Part shown: positions 23,159-31,073 of the stretch, in pieces | Layout: the number at the start of each line of letters is the position of its first letter | Numbering within the stretch: position 1 is the stretch's first letter | Source of the DNA: an uncultured Saprospiraceae bacterium | GTDB taxonomy: Bacteria; Bacteroidota; Bacteroidia; Chitinophagales; Saprospiraceae | Length of the DNA stretch: 64,000 nucleotides | Assembly (NCBI GenBank): GCA_937926205.1 | Contig: CALEYL010000011.1 | Location: 1 to 64,000 of the forward strand | Direction: 5' to 3' | Program-made: the position numbers and the translations under genes | The notes under the pieces: generated by a model | The model's input: the letters and a program-made list of their open reading frames with translations, nothing else | Told to the model about the DNA's origin: nothing | The model's database searches: none

Positions 23159-23755
23159 ATGACAAACCTGCAATTCCCTCTTGAACTGACGTTCAGGATC
23201 TCTACCATTTCCAACGACTTCATTGCCAAAGATGCCAGAGGCCAAACACTGGCTTATGTACGCCAAAAACTCCTTAAGCTGGTCGATGAAGTACAGGTCT
23301 TCAACAACGAAGCCAAATCCACATTGAATTACACCATCAAAGCCAACAAGTGGATCGATTTTTCCGCCACCTACACTTTTACCAATAACATGGATAAAGA
23401 AGTGGGGCGTATCGCCCGTAAAGGCTGGGCATCTATGTGGAAAGCACACTACGAAATTTTTGATGAAAACCAGAAACCCGACCTCGTGGTGCGCGAAGAA
23501 AATGCCTGGGTGAAAGTTGGAGATGCCCTGTTGCGTGAAATTCCCTTGATTTCCATGCTTTCGGGTTACCTGTTCAATCCCTCTTATATCGTAAGCCGCC
23601 CGAACGGAACCCAGGTCGTTCGACTGAAAAAAGAAGCTTCTTTCATTGGCAGGAGGTTTTCTGTCACCAAACTCAGTTCCTTTGAAGCCGGTGAAGAAGA
23701 GCGCATCGTTTTGGGGCTGATGATGATGATTTTGTTGGAGAGGAGAAGAGGTTAA
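23159..23755 (+). CDS. LURP-one/scramblase-fold-like protein
   Basis: The protein has 198 residues and is rich in beta strands. A central pattern recalls the Tubby C-terminal/LURP-one fold (AHYEIFDENQKPDLVVREENAWVKVGDALLREIPL, then NPSYIVSRPNGTQVVRLKKEASFIGRRFSV). It ends in a hydrophobic helix, RIVLGLMMMILLERRRG, which in this fold is usually buried in the barrel. Similar Bacteroidota proteins are uncharacterised; membrane-lipid binding is a guess based on the fold. It is a single gene, followed by repeats. Confidence 0.62.
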   Translation: MTNLQFPLELTFRISTISNDFIAKDARGQTLAYVRQKLLKLVDEVQVFNNEAKSTLNYTIKANKWIDFSATYTFTNNMDKEVGRIARKGWASMWKAHYEIFDENQKPDLVVREENAWVKVGDALLREIPLISMLSGYLFNPSYIVSRPNGTQVVRLKKEASFIGRRFSVTKLSSFEAGEEERIVLGLMMMILLERRRG

Positions 23756-23778
23756 GCGCTTTATGTGACGCTGTAGCT

Positions 23779-23866
23779 ACTCCGTGGAACTCCGCGTTCA
23801 CTCCGTGGAACTCTGTGCCACACTATGTCGCGGAGTCTCGCGGAGCTTACGCGGAGTCTCGCGGAG
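23779..23866. repeat. Short direct repeats with ~21-bp period
   Basis: ACTCCGTGGAACTC occurs at 23779-23792 and 23800-23813. TCGCGGAGTCTCGCGGAG at 23828-23845 is followed 21 bp on by ACGCGGAGTCTCGCGGAG at 23849-23866. The two halves are partly reverse-complementary (CTCCG/CGGAG) and could fold. The location is between convergent genes. Confidence 0.75.
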
Positions 23867-23973
23867 TAAGTCGTAAAAACGCCATGTTCTTCCTTCATGA
23901 GACAAACGAAAAGTCTGGAATATCTGCACAAATTAGCCTCTGATTCGCACGACTCCTGTAGTTGATTGAGACT

Positions 23974-25980
23974 TCAATCCGTTGCTTTTTCCTCTTCAAA
24001 ATCCTTGTCCAGCGCATATTTCGCAAACCAGGCAAGTTCTTTATTGATCTTGTGCAGCCTGTGCCTTAATTCACCCCAACCGTGTGGCTCTCTGGGCGCA
24101 ACATAGAGGTGCGTGGGCACATTCAGACTTTTCAGGGCGCGATACAGTTCGACGGATTGCGGAAGCGGTACCCGAACATCCTGCTCTCCAACGAACACCA
24201 GTGTCGGCGTTTTTACTTTCGAAATATCCTTGAGCGGAGAATTGTTCCAGTAGGCATCAATGGGGGCATCTTCCTGCCAGGGGGTGCCTCCAAACCATGG
24301 GGTACGGTAAGTGCGAACGTCACTTTGGGCGTACATGCCGATCCAGTTGACGGCGCCGGCGCCTGAAGAAGCTGCTTTAAATCGGTTGGTAAAAGTGATG
24401 AGTTTGTTGGTCATGTGGCCACCGGCACTCCAGCCCATCTTAACGAGGCGGTCCGGATCGGCGATGCCTTTCGCAATGAGGTGGTCTATTCCAGCCATCA
24501 CGTCTAAATGAGACTGGCGGAAATAGCCCCCTACCATATCGCGCAGGAAGGCGTCGCCATAGCCGGTACTGCCGCGGTAGTTGGGCAAGAAAATGGCATA
24601 TCCATTGGCCGCAAGCACGGGATGGTAACGGGTTGGGCCGGTGCCCAGACCATAGTGGTCGGCGGCAGCAGGTCCGCCGTGGGTTTGCGTCACGAGAGGA
24701 TAGCGTTTGCCGGCTTCGTAGTTGAGGGGATAACTCAACAAGCCCTCTACTTCAACGCCGTCTTCGCCTTTCCACACCACGCGTTCCTGGCGGGGCAACA
24801 GGAAGGTGTCTTGCAGGTAGTTGAAGTGGCGGGTAAGCTGGCTGAGAACGCCACCGCGCAACAAGTGTACATCACCCGGACTTACCGAATTGCCAAGGGT
24901 AACCAGGTGCAGATTTAATTTCGGATCAAAATCCCAGCCGCCAAGGGCATGCGCTCCCCGGGTGATTTGACTGGTCTTTTTTGTAGCCGTATCAAACTGC
25001 CAAAGCTGCACTTCCAGCCCCATATTTGTCAGCAGGAAAATGGATTTGCCGTCGGCAGACCACTCGGCTCTACTAATTTCATAAGGAAAATCGGGCAGTG
25101 CAAGGGTAGGGGGGCGACTGCCGTCGAGGGGTACCATATAAAGTTTGTCGTTGTAATAAGATTCAAATTCAGGATTGCACCCGCATAAAAAAATCGCCTG
25201 GCCGCCGTTGGGGGCAAAGCGAAGGTTGTCCTCCGTCACAGCATTATTGGTCAACTGCCGGGCATTGGCGCCATCGGCATCCATCACCCAGACTTCGTTG
25301 AGGTAAGCATCGCCGAATAACGGGGAAATTCCTTTAGAAAAAAGGATTTTATCGCCTTTTTCATTCAGTTCAAAGCTTTGCACGGAATAGTCGCCCTCAG
25401 TGATGCGGGTTGCTTTTTTGCCGGCGAGGTCAATGCGCCAAAGGTGACGTTGCTTGAAATTTTCATCGTAGGCAAACACGTCGTCTTTCTTTTCTTTTCG
25501 CTTTTTTTCTTCGTCCGTATCCGGCTCCGGCGCAGTAAACCAGATGCTTTTGCCGTCAGGCGACCAGGTAAAGTTGGTAATGCCGGCATCTTGTTTTGTC
25601 AGTTGAATGGCTTCACCGCCCGCATTGTTCAGCAGGTAGATTTGAGGTTTGGCTTTTTCGCCACGGGAAGCCACGAAGGCGATCGTTTTGCCGTCGGGCG
25701 ACCAGCGCGGATTGTTTTCCCCTTCTTTGCCATTCGTCATTTGCAGGGCGTTGGCGCCGTCAATATCAGCACGCCAGATGTGGCTGATTTGTTTGTTTTC
25801 CGTCCAGTTGCTTTCTGCAAGGACGTAAACGAATTGCTTGCCTTGCGGCGATAATTTCGGATTGGAAACCGATGGGATATTGAGATAGTCAATGATGGTC
25901 ATCGGACGGCGCTGTGCTGTTTGCGCCAGAGAAAAGGTTGCAAAAACAACAAAACACAAGCAAAGGAGGATGTTTTTCAT
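23974..25980 (-). CDS. S9-family serine peptidase (DPP IV/AAP-like)
   Basis: From ATG 25980 the protein has 668 residues with a signal peptide (KNILLCLCFVVFATFSLAQ). The first ~400 residues form a WD40-like beta-propeller (repeats such as NPRWSPDGKTIAFVASRGEK and NFTWSPDGKSIWFT). The C-terminal alpha/beta-hydrolase domain contains the oxyanion region (THGGPAAADHYG), the nucleophile in GWSAGGHMTNK, the Asp in VGEQDVRVP and the His in EPHGWGE. It should be a periplasmic or surface oligopeptidase cleaving short peptides. Its regulation is not visible, and there is no operon partner. Confidence 0.93.
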   Translation of the reverse strand: MKNILLCLCFVVFATFSLAQTAQRRPMTIIDYLNIPSVSNPKLSPQGKQFVYVLAESNWTENKQISHIWRADIDGANALQMTNGKEGENNPRWSPDGKTIAFVASRGEKAKPQIYLLNNAGGEAIQLTKQDAGITNFTWSPDGKSIWFTAPEPDTDEEKKRKEKKDDVFAYDENFKQRHLWRIDLAGKKATRITEGDYSVQSFELNEKGDKILFSKGISPLFGDAYLNEVWVMDADGANARQLTNNAVTEDNLRFAPNGGQAIFLCGCNPEFESYYNDKLYMVPLDGSRPPTLALPDFPYEISRAEWSADGKSIFLLTNMGLEVQLWQFDTATKKTSQITRGAHALGGWDFDPKLNLHLVTLGNSVSPGDVHLLRGGVLSQLTRHFNYLQDTFLLPRQERVVWKGEDGVEVEGLLSYPLNYEAGKRYPLVTQTHGGPAAADHYGLGTGPTRYHPVLAANGYAIFLPNYRGSTGYGDAFLRDMVGGYFRQSHLDVMAGIDHLIAKGIADPDRLVKMGWSAGGHMTNKLITFTNRFKAASSGAGAVNWIGMYAQSDVRTYRTPWFGGTPWQEDAPIDAYWNNSPLKDISKVKTPTLVFVGEQDVRVPLPQSVELYRALKSLNVPTHLYVAPREPHGWGELRHRLHKINKELAWFAKYALDKDFEEEKATD

Positions 25981-26143
25981 GTCAAATCCGGTTTTATTCG
26001 GGCTAAAGTAGGGATAATTTAGCGATTTAGTACCAGTAGTTCCCCAACTTGCCGATAGTAGCGGGAAACCATTCCCCAGGATGGTAAATTGCAATTAAAA
26101 CAAAAAATGTTTGTATTAAAAATGATTTTAAAAACAAATCGTA

Positions 26144-26151
26144 TATATTTG
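26144..26151 (+). promoter_or_regulatory. Candidate -7 element (TATATTTG) of the Ubl-DUF4132 operon
   Basis: TATATTTG matches TAnnTTTG and lies 26 bp before the ATG at 26178, in a very AT-rich stretch. No TTTG stands at the usual 19-21 bp spacing; TTTG at 26110-26113 is too far. Confidence 0.4.
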
Positions 26152-26177
26152 CTATTGTACAAAACACCACAAAAACA

Positions 26178-26582
26178 ATGGCGTTTACCCTTACCATTAA
26201 AGAAGAAGTTTTCGGCTCCAGAGACATTCATAATCTTGCCGTTTCGATGCCTTCCGAAAACCTGACTTTAGCCAAATTGATCGAAGCAAAAGTCAAAGCA
26301 AAAGTCCATGCCCTCCGTGCAGATCTGGATGAAAAAATAGCCTCAGGCTATTATCTGACGGCAACTGAACAAACACTCAATCAGCATAGCTACAGGAGAA
26401 AGGATTTGAAAATGCAATTGGACGCTGAAAAAGCCGTGTATGACGCTCTGGCAGGATTTCAAAAAAATGCCTTTTTTGTGCTGGTCAATGGTGAACAAAA
26501 GACCGAGCTTGGCGAAGAACTGGTGCTGACCGACCAAACGGAAGTACACTTCATCCGGCTGATGCCCTTAGTGGGCGGATAA
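26178..26582 (+). CDS. Ubiquitin-fold (MoaD/ThiS-like) protein with C-terminal Gly-Gly
   Basis: The protein has 134 residues. It opens with a beta-grasp-like strand pair and helix (FTLTIKEEVFGSRDIHNLAVS, then LTLAKLIEAKVKAKV). A charged helical insertion follows (about residues 45-95). The end is a MoaD-like C-terminus: FFVLVNGEQKTELGEELVL, then TEVHFIRLMPLVGG and the stop. The final VGG directly before the stop is the hallmark of ubiquitin-like proteins that are adenylated by an E1/MoeB-like enzyme and then carry sulfur or form isopeptides. The long insert is not seen in ordinary MoaD or ThiS. It starts 27 bp before the DUF4132 gene, so the two are probably one operon. No E1, E2 or JAB protease lies nearby. 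Confidence 0.7.
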   Translation: MAFTLTIKEEVFGSRDIHNLAVSMPSENLTLAKLIEAKVKAKVHALRADLDEKIASGYYLTATEQTLNQHSYRRKDLKMQLDAEKAVYDALAGFQKNAFFVLVNGEQKTELGEELVLTDQTEVHFIRLMPLVGG

Positions 26583-26609
26583 TACCAACAATTAAACCAA
26601 GCTTTCTCT

Positions 26610-29600
26610 ATGCATGCTACCCTTCCGGAGGTCTGGAAAGATATTCTCCATGGCCAAACTGCTGATGAACCTGCCAAAGACAAAAAAGGCATTCTTGGAC
26701 TGCTTTCCAAGCCTGAAAACCCACTCGTAGGGCACTTCGCCCGGCTACAAGGCACTCTTCAATCTTATCAATATGGAAACTATTACGTCACGTCAATCAT
26801 GGGATGGCTGCGCGATTGGATTGGCAAGCCCGCGTGGATCTTCCAGTTTTCAGGAAGCGAATTTCAGAAACTGATTGATGCGTCTCCCCTGAATACGCCT
26901 ACAGAAAGTTATTATGCGGAATGGAGTAAAGAACTGGCCGGGCGGGGTTGGCTGGAGGGCAACAAGCGCTTGTTGTTTCGGTTTTTTCCCTTATTACTCG
27001 CATATCGCACGGGGCAAATATTTAACTATCTGGACGGCGTCATTCAAAAGATACCCGAAGATCACCGACGGGAGGTATTTCTGTTGATGATAACCGGGCT
27101 TTTGAAAAAAGGCAGGCTTACCAGTGCCATAAGCTTTTCCATACAGATGTTGCGGCGCCTCGATTTGAGCGCTGAGGAACGGGATTGGCTGTTTCAGCAC
27201 ATTGAAACGGAATCGGAGGCGTCGTTTGGCGGGCGGCTCCACCACAACATGGAGTTGTTACGTGCCATTGCTGAAGAATTGCGCATTCTGAGCGAAACTC
27301 ATCCCTGGCCGGTGTATACTGCCTATCCCTTCGAAGAATTTCAGGTTTACCGGCAGCTTGAGGCCCTGGAATCCGAAGCTTGCATGGATCTTCTGATCCT
27401 TTCGCCAACCATTGTCAGCCTTCTTGACAACAGAAAAGACAAATTTGATGCCTTATTGAATCACTTTATCCATCAGATCGTCTGGACAGAATCCAATGTT
27501 ATGCGATTCCTGCAGTACCAGGCCCAATCCAATGATAAAGTGCCCTTACCAAAAGGATTACTTACTTTTTTAGAAATGACGGCTGCGCAGGGCAACCTTT
27601 CCACGGCGGTTTATGAAGCCATCTGGGACTTTTATCATGTTGAAAAGTCGTACCAAAGAACCATTCCCGGGTTGGAGCAATTGCTCCGCAAGGAAACAAT
27701 GGCCCGCTTGCAGGCGTCACCCTGGGAGCTTACCCTGGAAGCCCTGCTGATGAGCGGGTTTCACCCGATTTCCATTCCGACCAACCACAGTCCTTATCAC
27801 GGCATGCACCCCGACCAGATACGGCCCCTGTTCCAGTTAATCCGGGAGGTTGCAGACATCGACATCATCAAAATTTACCGGGTTGAGAAAATGTACCGGG
27901 TACGGTTTTTACTGTGCGGGGAGCAATATGACATACACACCGGCCATGGCTTCGGGGTCGGGTGCCTGCCGGATTTGAATACGCTGCTTTTTGAGAAGGG
28001 CATTCCTTATCAACTGGTCGTCATGAACATGACCTACTTTAGCCCGGCCTCCCAAAATCCCTACAACCCGCTGACAGTGGTTACCTTAGTCAATGGCGCT
28101 ACTTTTTCACAATACAAAGACAATATACTGGCGCAGCACCTGGCCGGTTTTGCGAAAAGCCCCAATGAGGTTCCCGTTTTTCTGAAAAATACCAACGAAC
28201 TCGGGCAAATGAAAGACCGCCCCGATGAAGATACCATTGACCTGAACACTGATCCAAAGTTTGCTGCCATTCGCGAACAACTCGTCAAACTGCAACCTTT
28301 GGAGGCCTGGACAAAGCTATTGCACCACGCCCTGCGGTTTCCTTTTGAGGGTAAACCGCCTGCTGTTTGGCAGAAAGAGGCCCGGACATTGGCCGACAAG
28401 TTGTCGCCGGAACAGTTCTGTTCCGGACTGGCGCTGCTGATCGATAACCTCATCAAAAGTGAAGAATGGTTTTCTGACGATGAAAAAGTATGCGGACTGC
28501 GCGGACTCACCTGGTTTTGTCGTCTGCATCCGGACAATGGCCAGCTTTTCCTGTTGCAGAAGGTAGCCAACCGGGCCTATACCAAAATAACCGGCGGCCC
28601 CCTGAACGCCAAAACCGGCAATCTCGCGCTCGAAGGGCTCTCGTCAATTGGAAGCGTACAGGCATTCGGCACGCTTAGCAACCTGAAAGCAAAAGCGAAA
28701 TATCCGGTTTATTTAAGGGCCATCGCCTCGGCCATGAAAAAATTCACCGCGCTGCTCAAGTTATACCCGGAATCGGAACTTCAGGATCGGGTGATACCTG
28801 ACCATGAGTTAATTGACGGACAAAAGAAAATACCCATAGGCGACTACGAAGCTGTCATTCGCCTCGAAGGCATGAAAGTGAAACTAAGCTGGCTCAATGA
28901 TAAAGGAAAAGCCATTGCTTCTGTGCCTGCTGAATTGCGCCGCGATTATCCCGGAGAGCTGCAAGCGGTGAAAGCTGCTGCCAAAAACATTGAAGAAACC
29001 TTACAAGCGCAAACGCAACGACTGGAGAATAGTTGGCTGGAAGCGCGAAGCTGGTCGTTTTCCCTGTGGCAGGAATGCTTCCTTTTTCATGAGCTGATGG
29101 GTAGGGTAGTTAAAAAGCTCATTTGGCAGTTTGAAGATGAAGCGGGGCCTATTTCTTTTATGCCTGAAGAAGACAATTTTGTTGACAGTCAGGGCAAGGC
29201 AATTGTAATACCATCTGATGCGGTCATCAGGCTCTGGCATCCTGCACTTGCTGGTTCAGTAAAGGCCGTTGTCGACTGGCGCAACCGACTTTTTGACCGG
29301 CAGATCGTCCAGCCTTTTAAACAGGCTTTCCGGGAAGTTTACCTGTTGACGCCCGCGGAGGAGGTTACTTTTGATCATTCCAACCGATTTGCCGGGCATA
29401 GACTTCAGGGCAATACCCTTTACAGCCTCGGCAAAACGCGGTCGTGGATCATGTCCTACGATCAGGCGCCATTGCGCAAACTCCCGGAAGCAGGCATTGT
29501 TGCGGAACTTGGCATTCTTGGGCAGGTTCTTTATGGCGAATGTACTACCCAGTCGCTGTGCTTTAAAGAATGGAAGGCCGACACGAAGCAAAGCCACTTA

Positions 29601-30116
29601 TATGGACTTCCCAACATGGCGCTGACATCGGTTCCACCGGCCATTTTTAGCGAAATTATGCGGGATGTGGATCTTTTTGTGGCGGTGAGCAATATCGGTA
29701 TTGATCCCTATTTTGACCAAAAACATACCGGCGACCTCTTAAGCTACTGGAAGGAGGTTTCATTTGGTGAAAAATCGAAAACTTCCATTTCCGATATCAG
29801 GAAAGACCTGCTGGAAAGGCTCTTGCCCATGACGAAAATCGCAAAACAATGTAAGCTGGAAGGCAACTACCTGCACGTTGCAGGAAAGCGCCGATCTTAT
29901 AAAATCAACCTTGGCAGCGGGAACATTCTTATGTTGCCCAATGATCAATATCTGTGTATCGTACAAAACAGTGATCCGAAAGTTGAAAAACAAATCTGGC
30001 TGCCTTTTGAAGGCGGAGACCACACCCTCATGCTCATTTTGAGCAAAGCTTTCCTGTTGGCCGACGACGATAAAATTACGGATTCACAAATTTTGAGGCA
30101 GATTGGGTCAAGATGA
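26610..30116 (+). CDS. Large DUF4132 (MolR-like) protein
   Basis: The 1168-residue cytoplasmic protein has no signal peptide or TM segment. The N-terminal ~650 residues are helical. A HEAT-like segment follows (about 625-715: VCGLRGLTWFCRLHPDNGQ to SNLKAKAKYPVYLRAIAS). The C-terminal third carries the DUF4132 signatures: WQECFLFHELMGRVVKKLIW, then IVQPFKQAFREVYLLTPAEE with SNRFAGHRLQ (about 900-935) and FSEIMRDVDLFVAVSNIG (about 1013-1030). DUF4132 is named from proteins such as MolR/YehI of E. coli, of unresolved biochemistry. The Gly-Gly ubiquitin-fold protein is encoded 27 bp upstream. The stop is only 21 bp from that of the convergent reverse transcriptase gene. Confidence 0.8.
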   Translation: MHATLPEVWKDILHGQTADEPAKDKKGILGLLSKPENPLVGHFARLQGTLQSYQYGNYYVTSIMGWLRDWIGKPAWIFQFSGSEFQKLIDASPLNTPTESYYAEWSKELAGRGWLEGNKRLLFRFFPLLLAYRTGQIFNYLDGVIQKIPEDHRREVFLLMITGLLKKGRLTSAISFSIQMLRRLDLSAEERDWLFQHIETESEASFGGRLHHNMELLRAIAEELRILSETHPWPVYTAYPFEEFQVYRQLEALESEACMDLLILSPTIVSLLDNRKDKFDALLNHFIHQIVWTESNVMRFLQYQAQSNDKVPLPKGLLTFLEMTAAQGNLSTAVYEAIWDFYHVEKSYQRTIPGLEQLLRKETMARLQASPWELTLEALLMSGFHPISIPTNHSPYHGMHPDQIRPLFQLIREVADIDIIKIYRVEKMYRVRFLLCGEQYDIHTGHGFGVGCLPDLNTLLFEKGIPYQLVVMNMTYFSPASQNPYNPLTVVTLVNGATFSQYKDNILAQHLAGFAKSPNEVPVFLKNTNELGQMKDRPDEDTIDLNTDPKFAAIREQLVKLQPLEAWTKLLHHALRFPFEGKPPAVWQKEARTLADKLSPEQFCSGLALLIDNLIKSEEWFSDDEKVCGLRGLTWFCRLHPDNGQLFLLQKVANRAYTKITGGPLNAKTGNLALEGLSSIGSVQAFGTLSNLKAKAKYPVYLRAIASAMKKFTALLKLYPESELQDRVIPDHELIDGQKKIPIGDYEAVIRLEGMKVKLSWLNDKGKAIASVPAELRRDYPGELQAVKAAAKNIEETLQAQTQRLENSWLEARSWSFSLWQECFLFHELMGRVVKKLIWQFEDEAGPISFMPEEDNFVDSQGKAIVIPSDAVIRLWHPALAGSVKAVVDWRNRLFDRQIVQPFKQAFREVYLLTPAEEVTFDHSNRFAGHRLQGNTLYSLGKTRSWIMSYDQAPLRKLPEAGIVAELGILGQVLYGECTTQSLCFKEWKADTKQSHLYGLPNMALTSVPPAIFSEIMRDVDLFVAVSNIGIDPYFDQKHTGDLLSYWKEVSFGEKSKTSISDIRKDLLERLLPMTKIAKQCKLEGNYLHVAGKRRSYKINLGSGNILMLPNDQYLCIVQNSDPKVEKQIWLPFEGGDHTLMLILSKAFLLADDDKITDSQILRQIGSR

Positions 30117-30137
30117 TCCTGTTCTGCTTTGTTCGTC

Positions 30138-30977
30138 TCAGATCGTACTACGCAAAAAATGAATGGGCACTGCGCATGACTGGAAAAATGTTTTTGAGGG
30201 ATTCAATTCCAGCCCAAGCAAGCTGAGCGTAGATTCTAGTTCGTGGGCAGCAGCATACAAAGTATCAGGATCGTCCGTAAAAAACAGGAAGTCATCGAGG
30301 TAACGGCCATAATGGCCCGAACTGAGTGTTTTCATCTTGAGGTCTATCGGTTTGAGGAGGAGGTGCACGAGGAGATAAACCAGTTCAACGCCGGCAGGAA
30401 GTCCTTTGCCGGGCTGATGAACATGGTTGGGCTCAATGGCGGTGAATTCAAAACTTGCCCGGTCGAATGCCTCCAGAAAGCCTGCAATCAAGCGGAGCGT
30501 CACCGGGCAGGGGACTTCCGGGGTCAGTGCGTCCAGCAATATCTTGTGTTGTACAGAATCAAAAAAGCGGCGAATATCAGCCCCTGCCACCCATGCTCTG
30601 CGCTGCTTCCATTCCCGGCAGCGTGTAAGCAGATGTTCTGCCTGATTGGGTTGAAAGGTACAATCCTCCACCCATTTGTCTGTAAAATAATCCGTGAGTA
30701 CGCCATAAATTGCTTCGTGTGCAATCCAGGTCCGGCAATCCAGACTGGCGCAACGCAAGGGCTTGTCGTTCATGGCGTAAAAGAAGGAGACCTGCTGTGC
30801 TTGAAAGCTTCCGGTTGCCAATGCACCGCTCAATTCGGTCAATTTTGCTTCAAGGTCGTCGTTGAGCCAGGCCCGATCGCGAAGAAAAGGGTGTTTTTCT
30901 TCTACACGACGGATGGCGCTGTAGAGGCTGGGAGGAGTAGCAATTCTGGAAATAATCGGGAGCGTTACAGGTTCCAA
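30138..30977 (-). CDS. Compact solitary reverse transcriptase
   Basis: About 279 residues with the RT fingers-palm: an RT1-like LRCASLDCRTWIAHEAIYG, RT2/A with Asp134 and Asp140 (AGADIRRFFDSVQHKIL), RT4 GKGLPAGVELVYLLVHLLL, the catalytic YLDD (226-229, GRYLDDFLFFTDD) and RT6 LELNPSKT. The protein ends shortly after (VPIHFLRSTI), so the thumb/X, maturase and HNH parts of group II intron enzymes are absent. Motif 4 reads LPAG where most RTs have PQG, and lacks the SQ of DGR enzymes. No ATG fits: TTG at 30977 (or CTG two codons upstream) follows an in-frame stop. It lies just beyond the nqr terminator and tail to tail with the DUF4132 gene. Retron, DGR and Abi/UG-type origins are all possible. 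Confidence 0.82.
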   Translation of the reverse strand: MEPVTLPIISRIATPPSLYSAIRRVEEKHPFLRDRAWLNDDLEAKLTELSGALATGSFQAQQVSFFYAMNDKPLRCASLDCRTWIAHEAIYGVLTDYFTDKWVEDCTFQPNQAEHLLTRCREWKQRRAWVAGADIRRFFDSVQHKILLDALTPEVPCPVTLRLIAGFLEAFDRASFEFTAIEPNHVHQPGKGLPAGVELVYLLVHLLLKPIDLKMKTLSSGHYGRYLDDFLFFTDDPDTLYAAAHELESTLSLLGLELNPSKTFFQSCAVPIHFLRSTI

Positions 30978-31013
30978 TGACAGCGTTTATTAGAGGATGG
31001 ACCAAATCCATAC

Positions 31014-31050
31014 AAAAACGGCGGCGATGAATCCTCACCGCCGCCATTTT
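31014..31050 (-). terminator. Intrinsic terminator of the nqr operon
   Basis: An 11-bp stem with one mismatch (31020-31030 GGCGGCGATGA, 31035-31045 TCACCGCCGCC) and a 4-nt loop lies 29 bp beyond the nqrF stop. On the minus strand it is followed by GTTTTTGT. The plus side has ATTTTTAT, so it may work both ways. Confidence 0.8.
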
Positions 31051-31073
31051 TATGATATAGTTCTCAGCGAAAA

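Noticed and set aside
30138..31073. Diversity-generating retroelement around the RT
   Set aside because: RT motif 4 lacks the DGR-type SQ pattern, and I found no template/variable repeat pair or accessory gene nearby.
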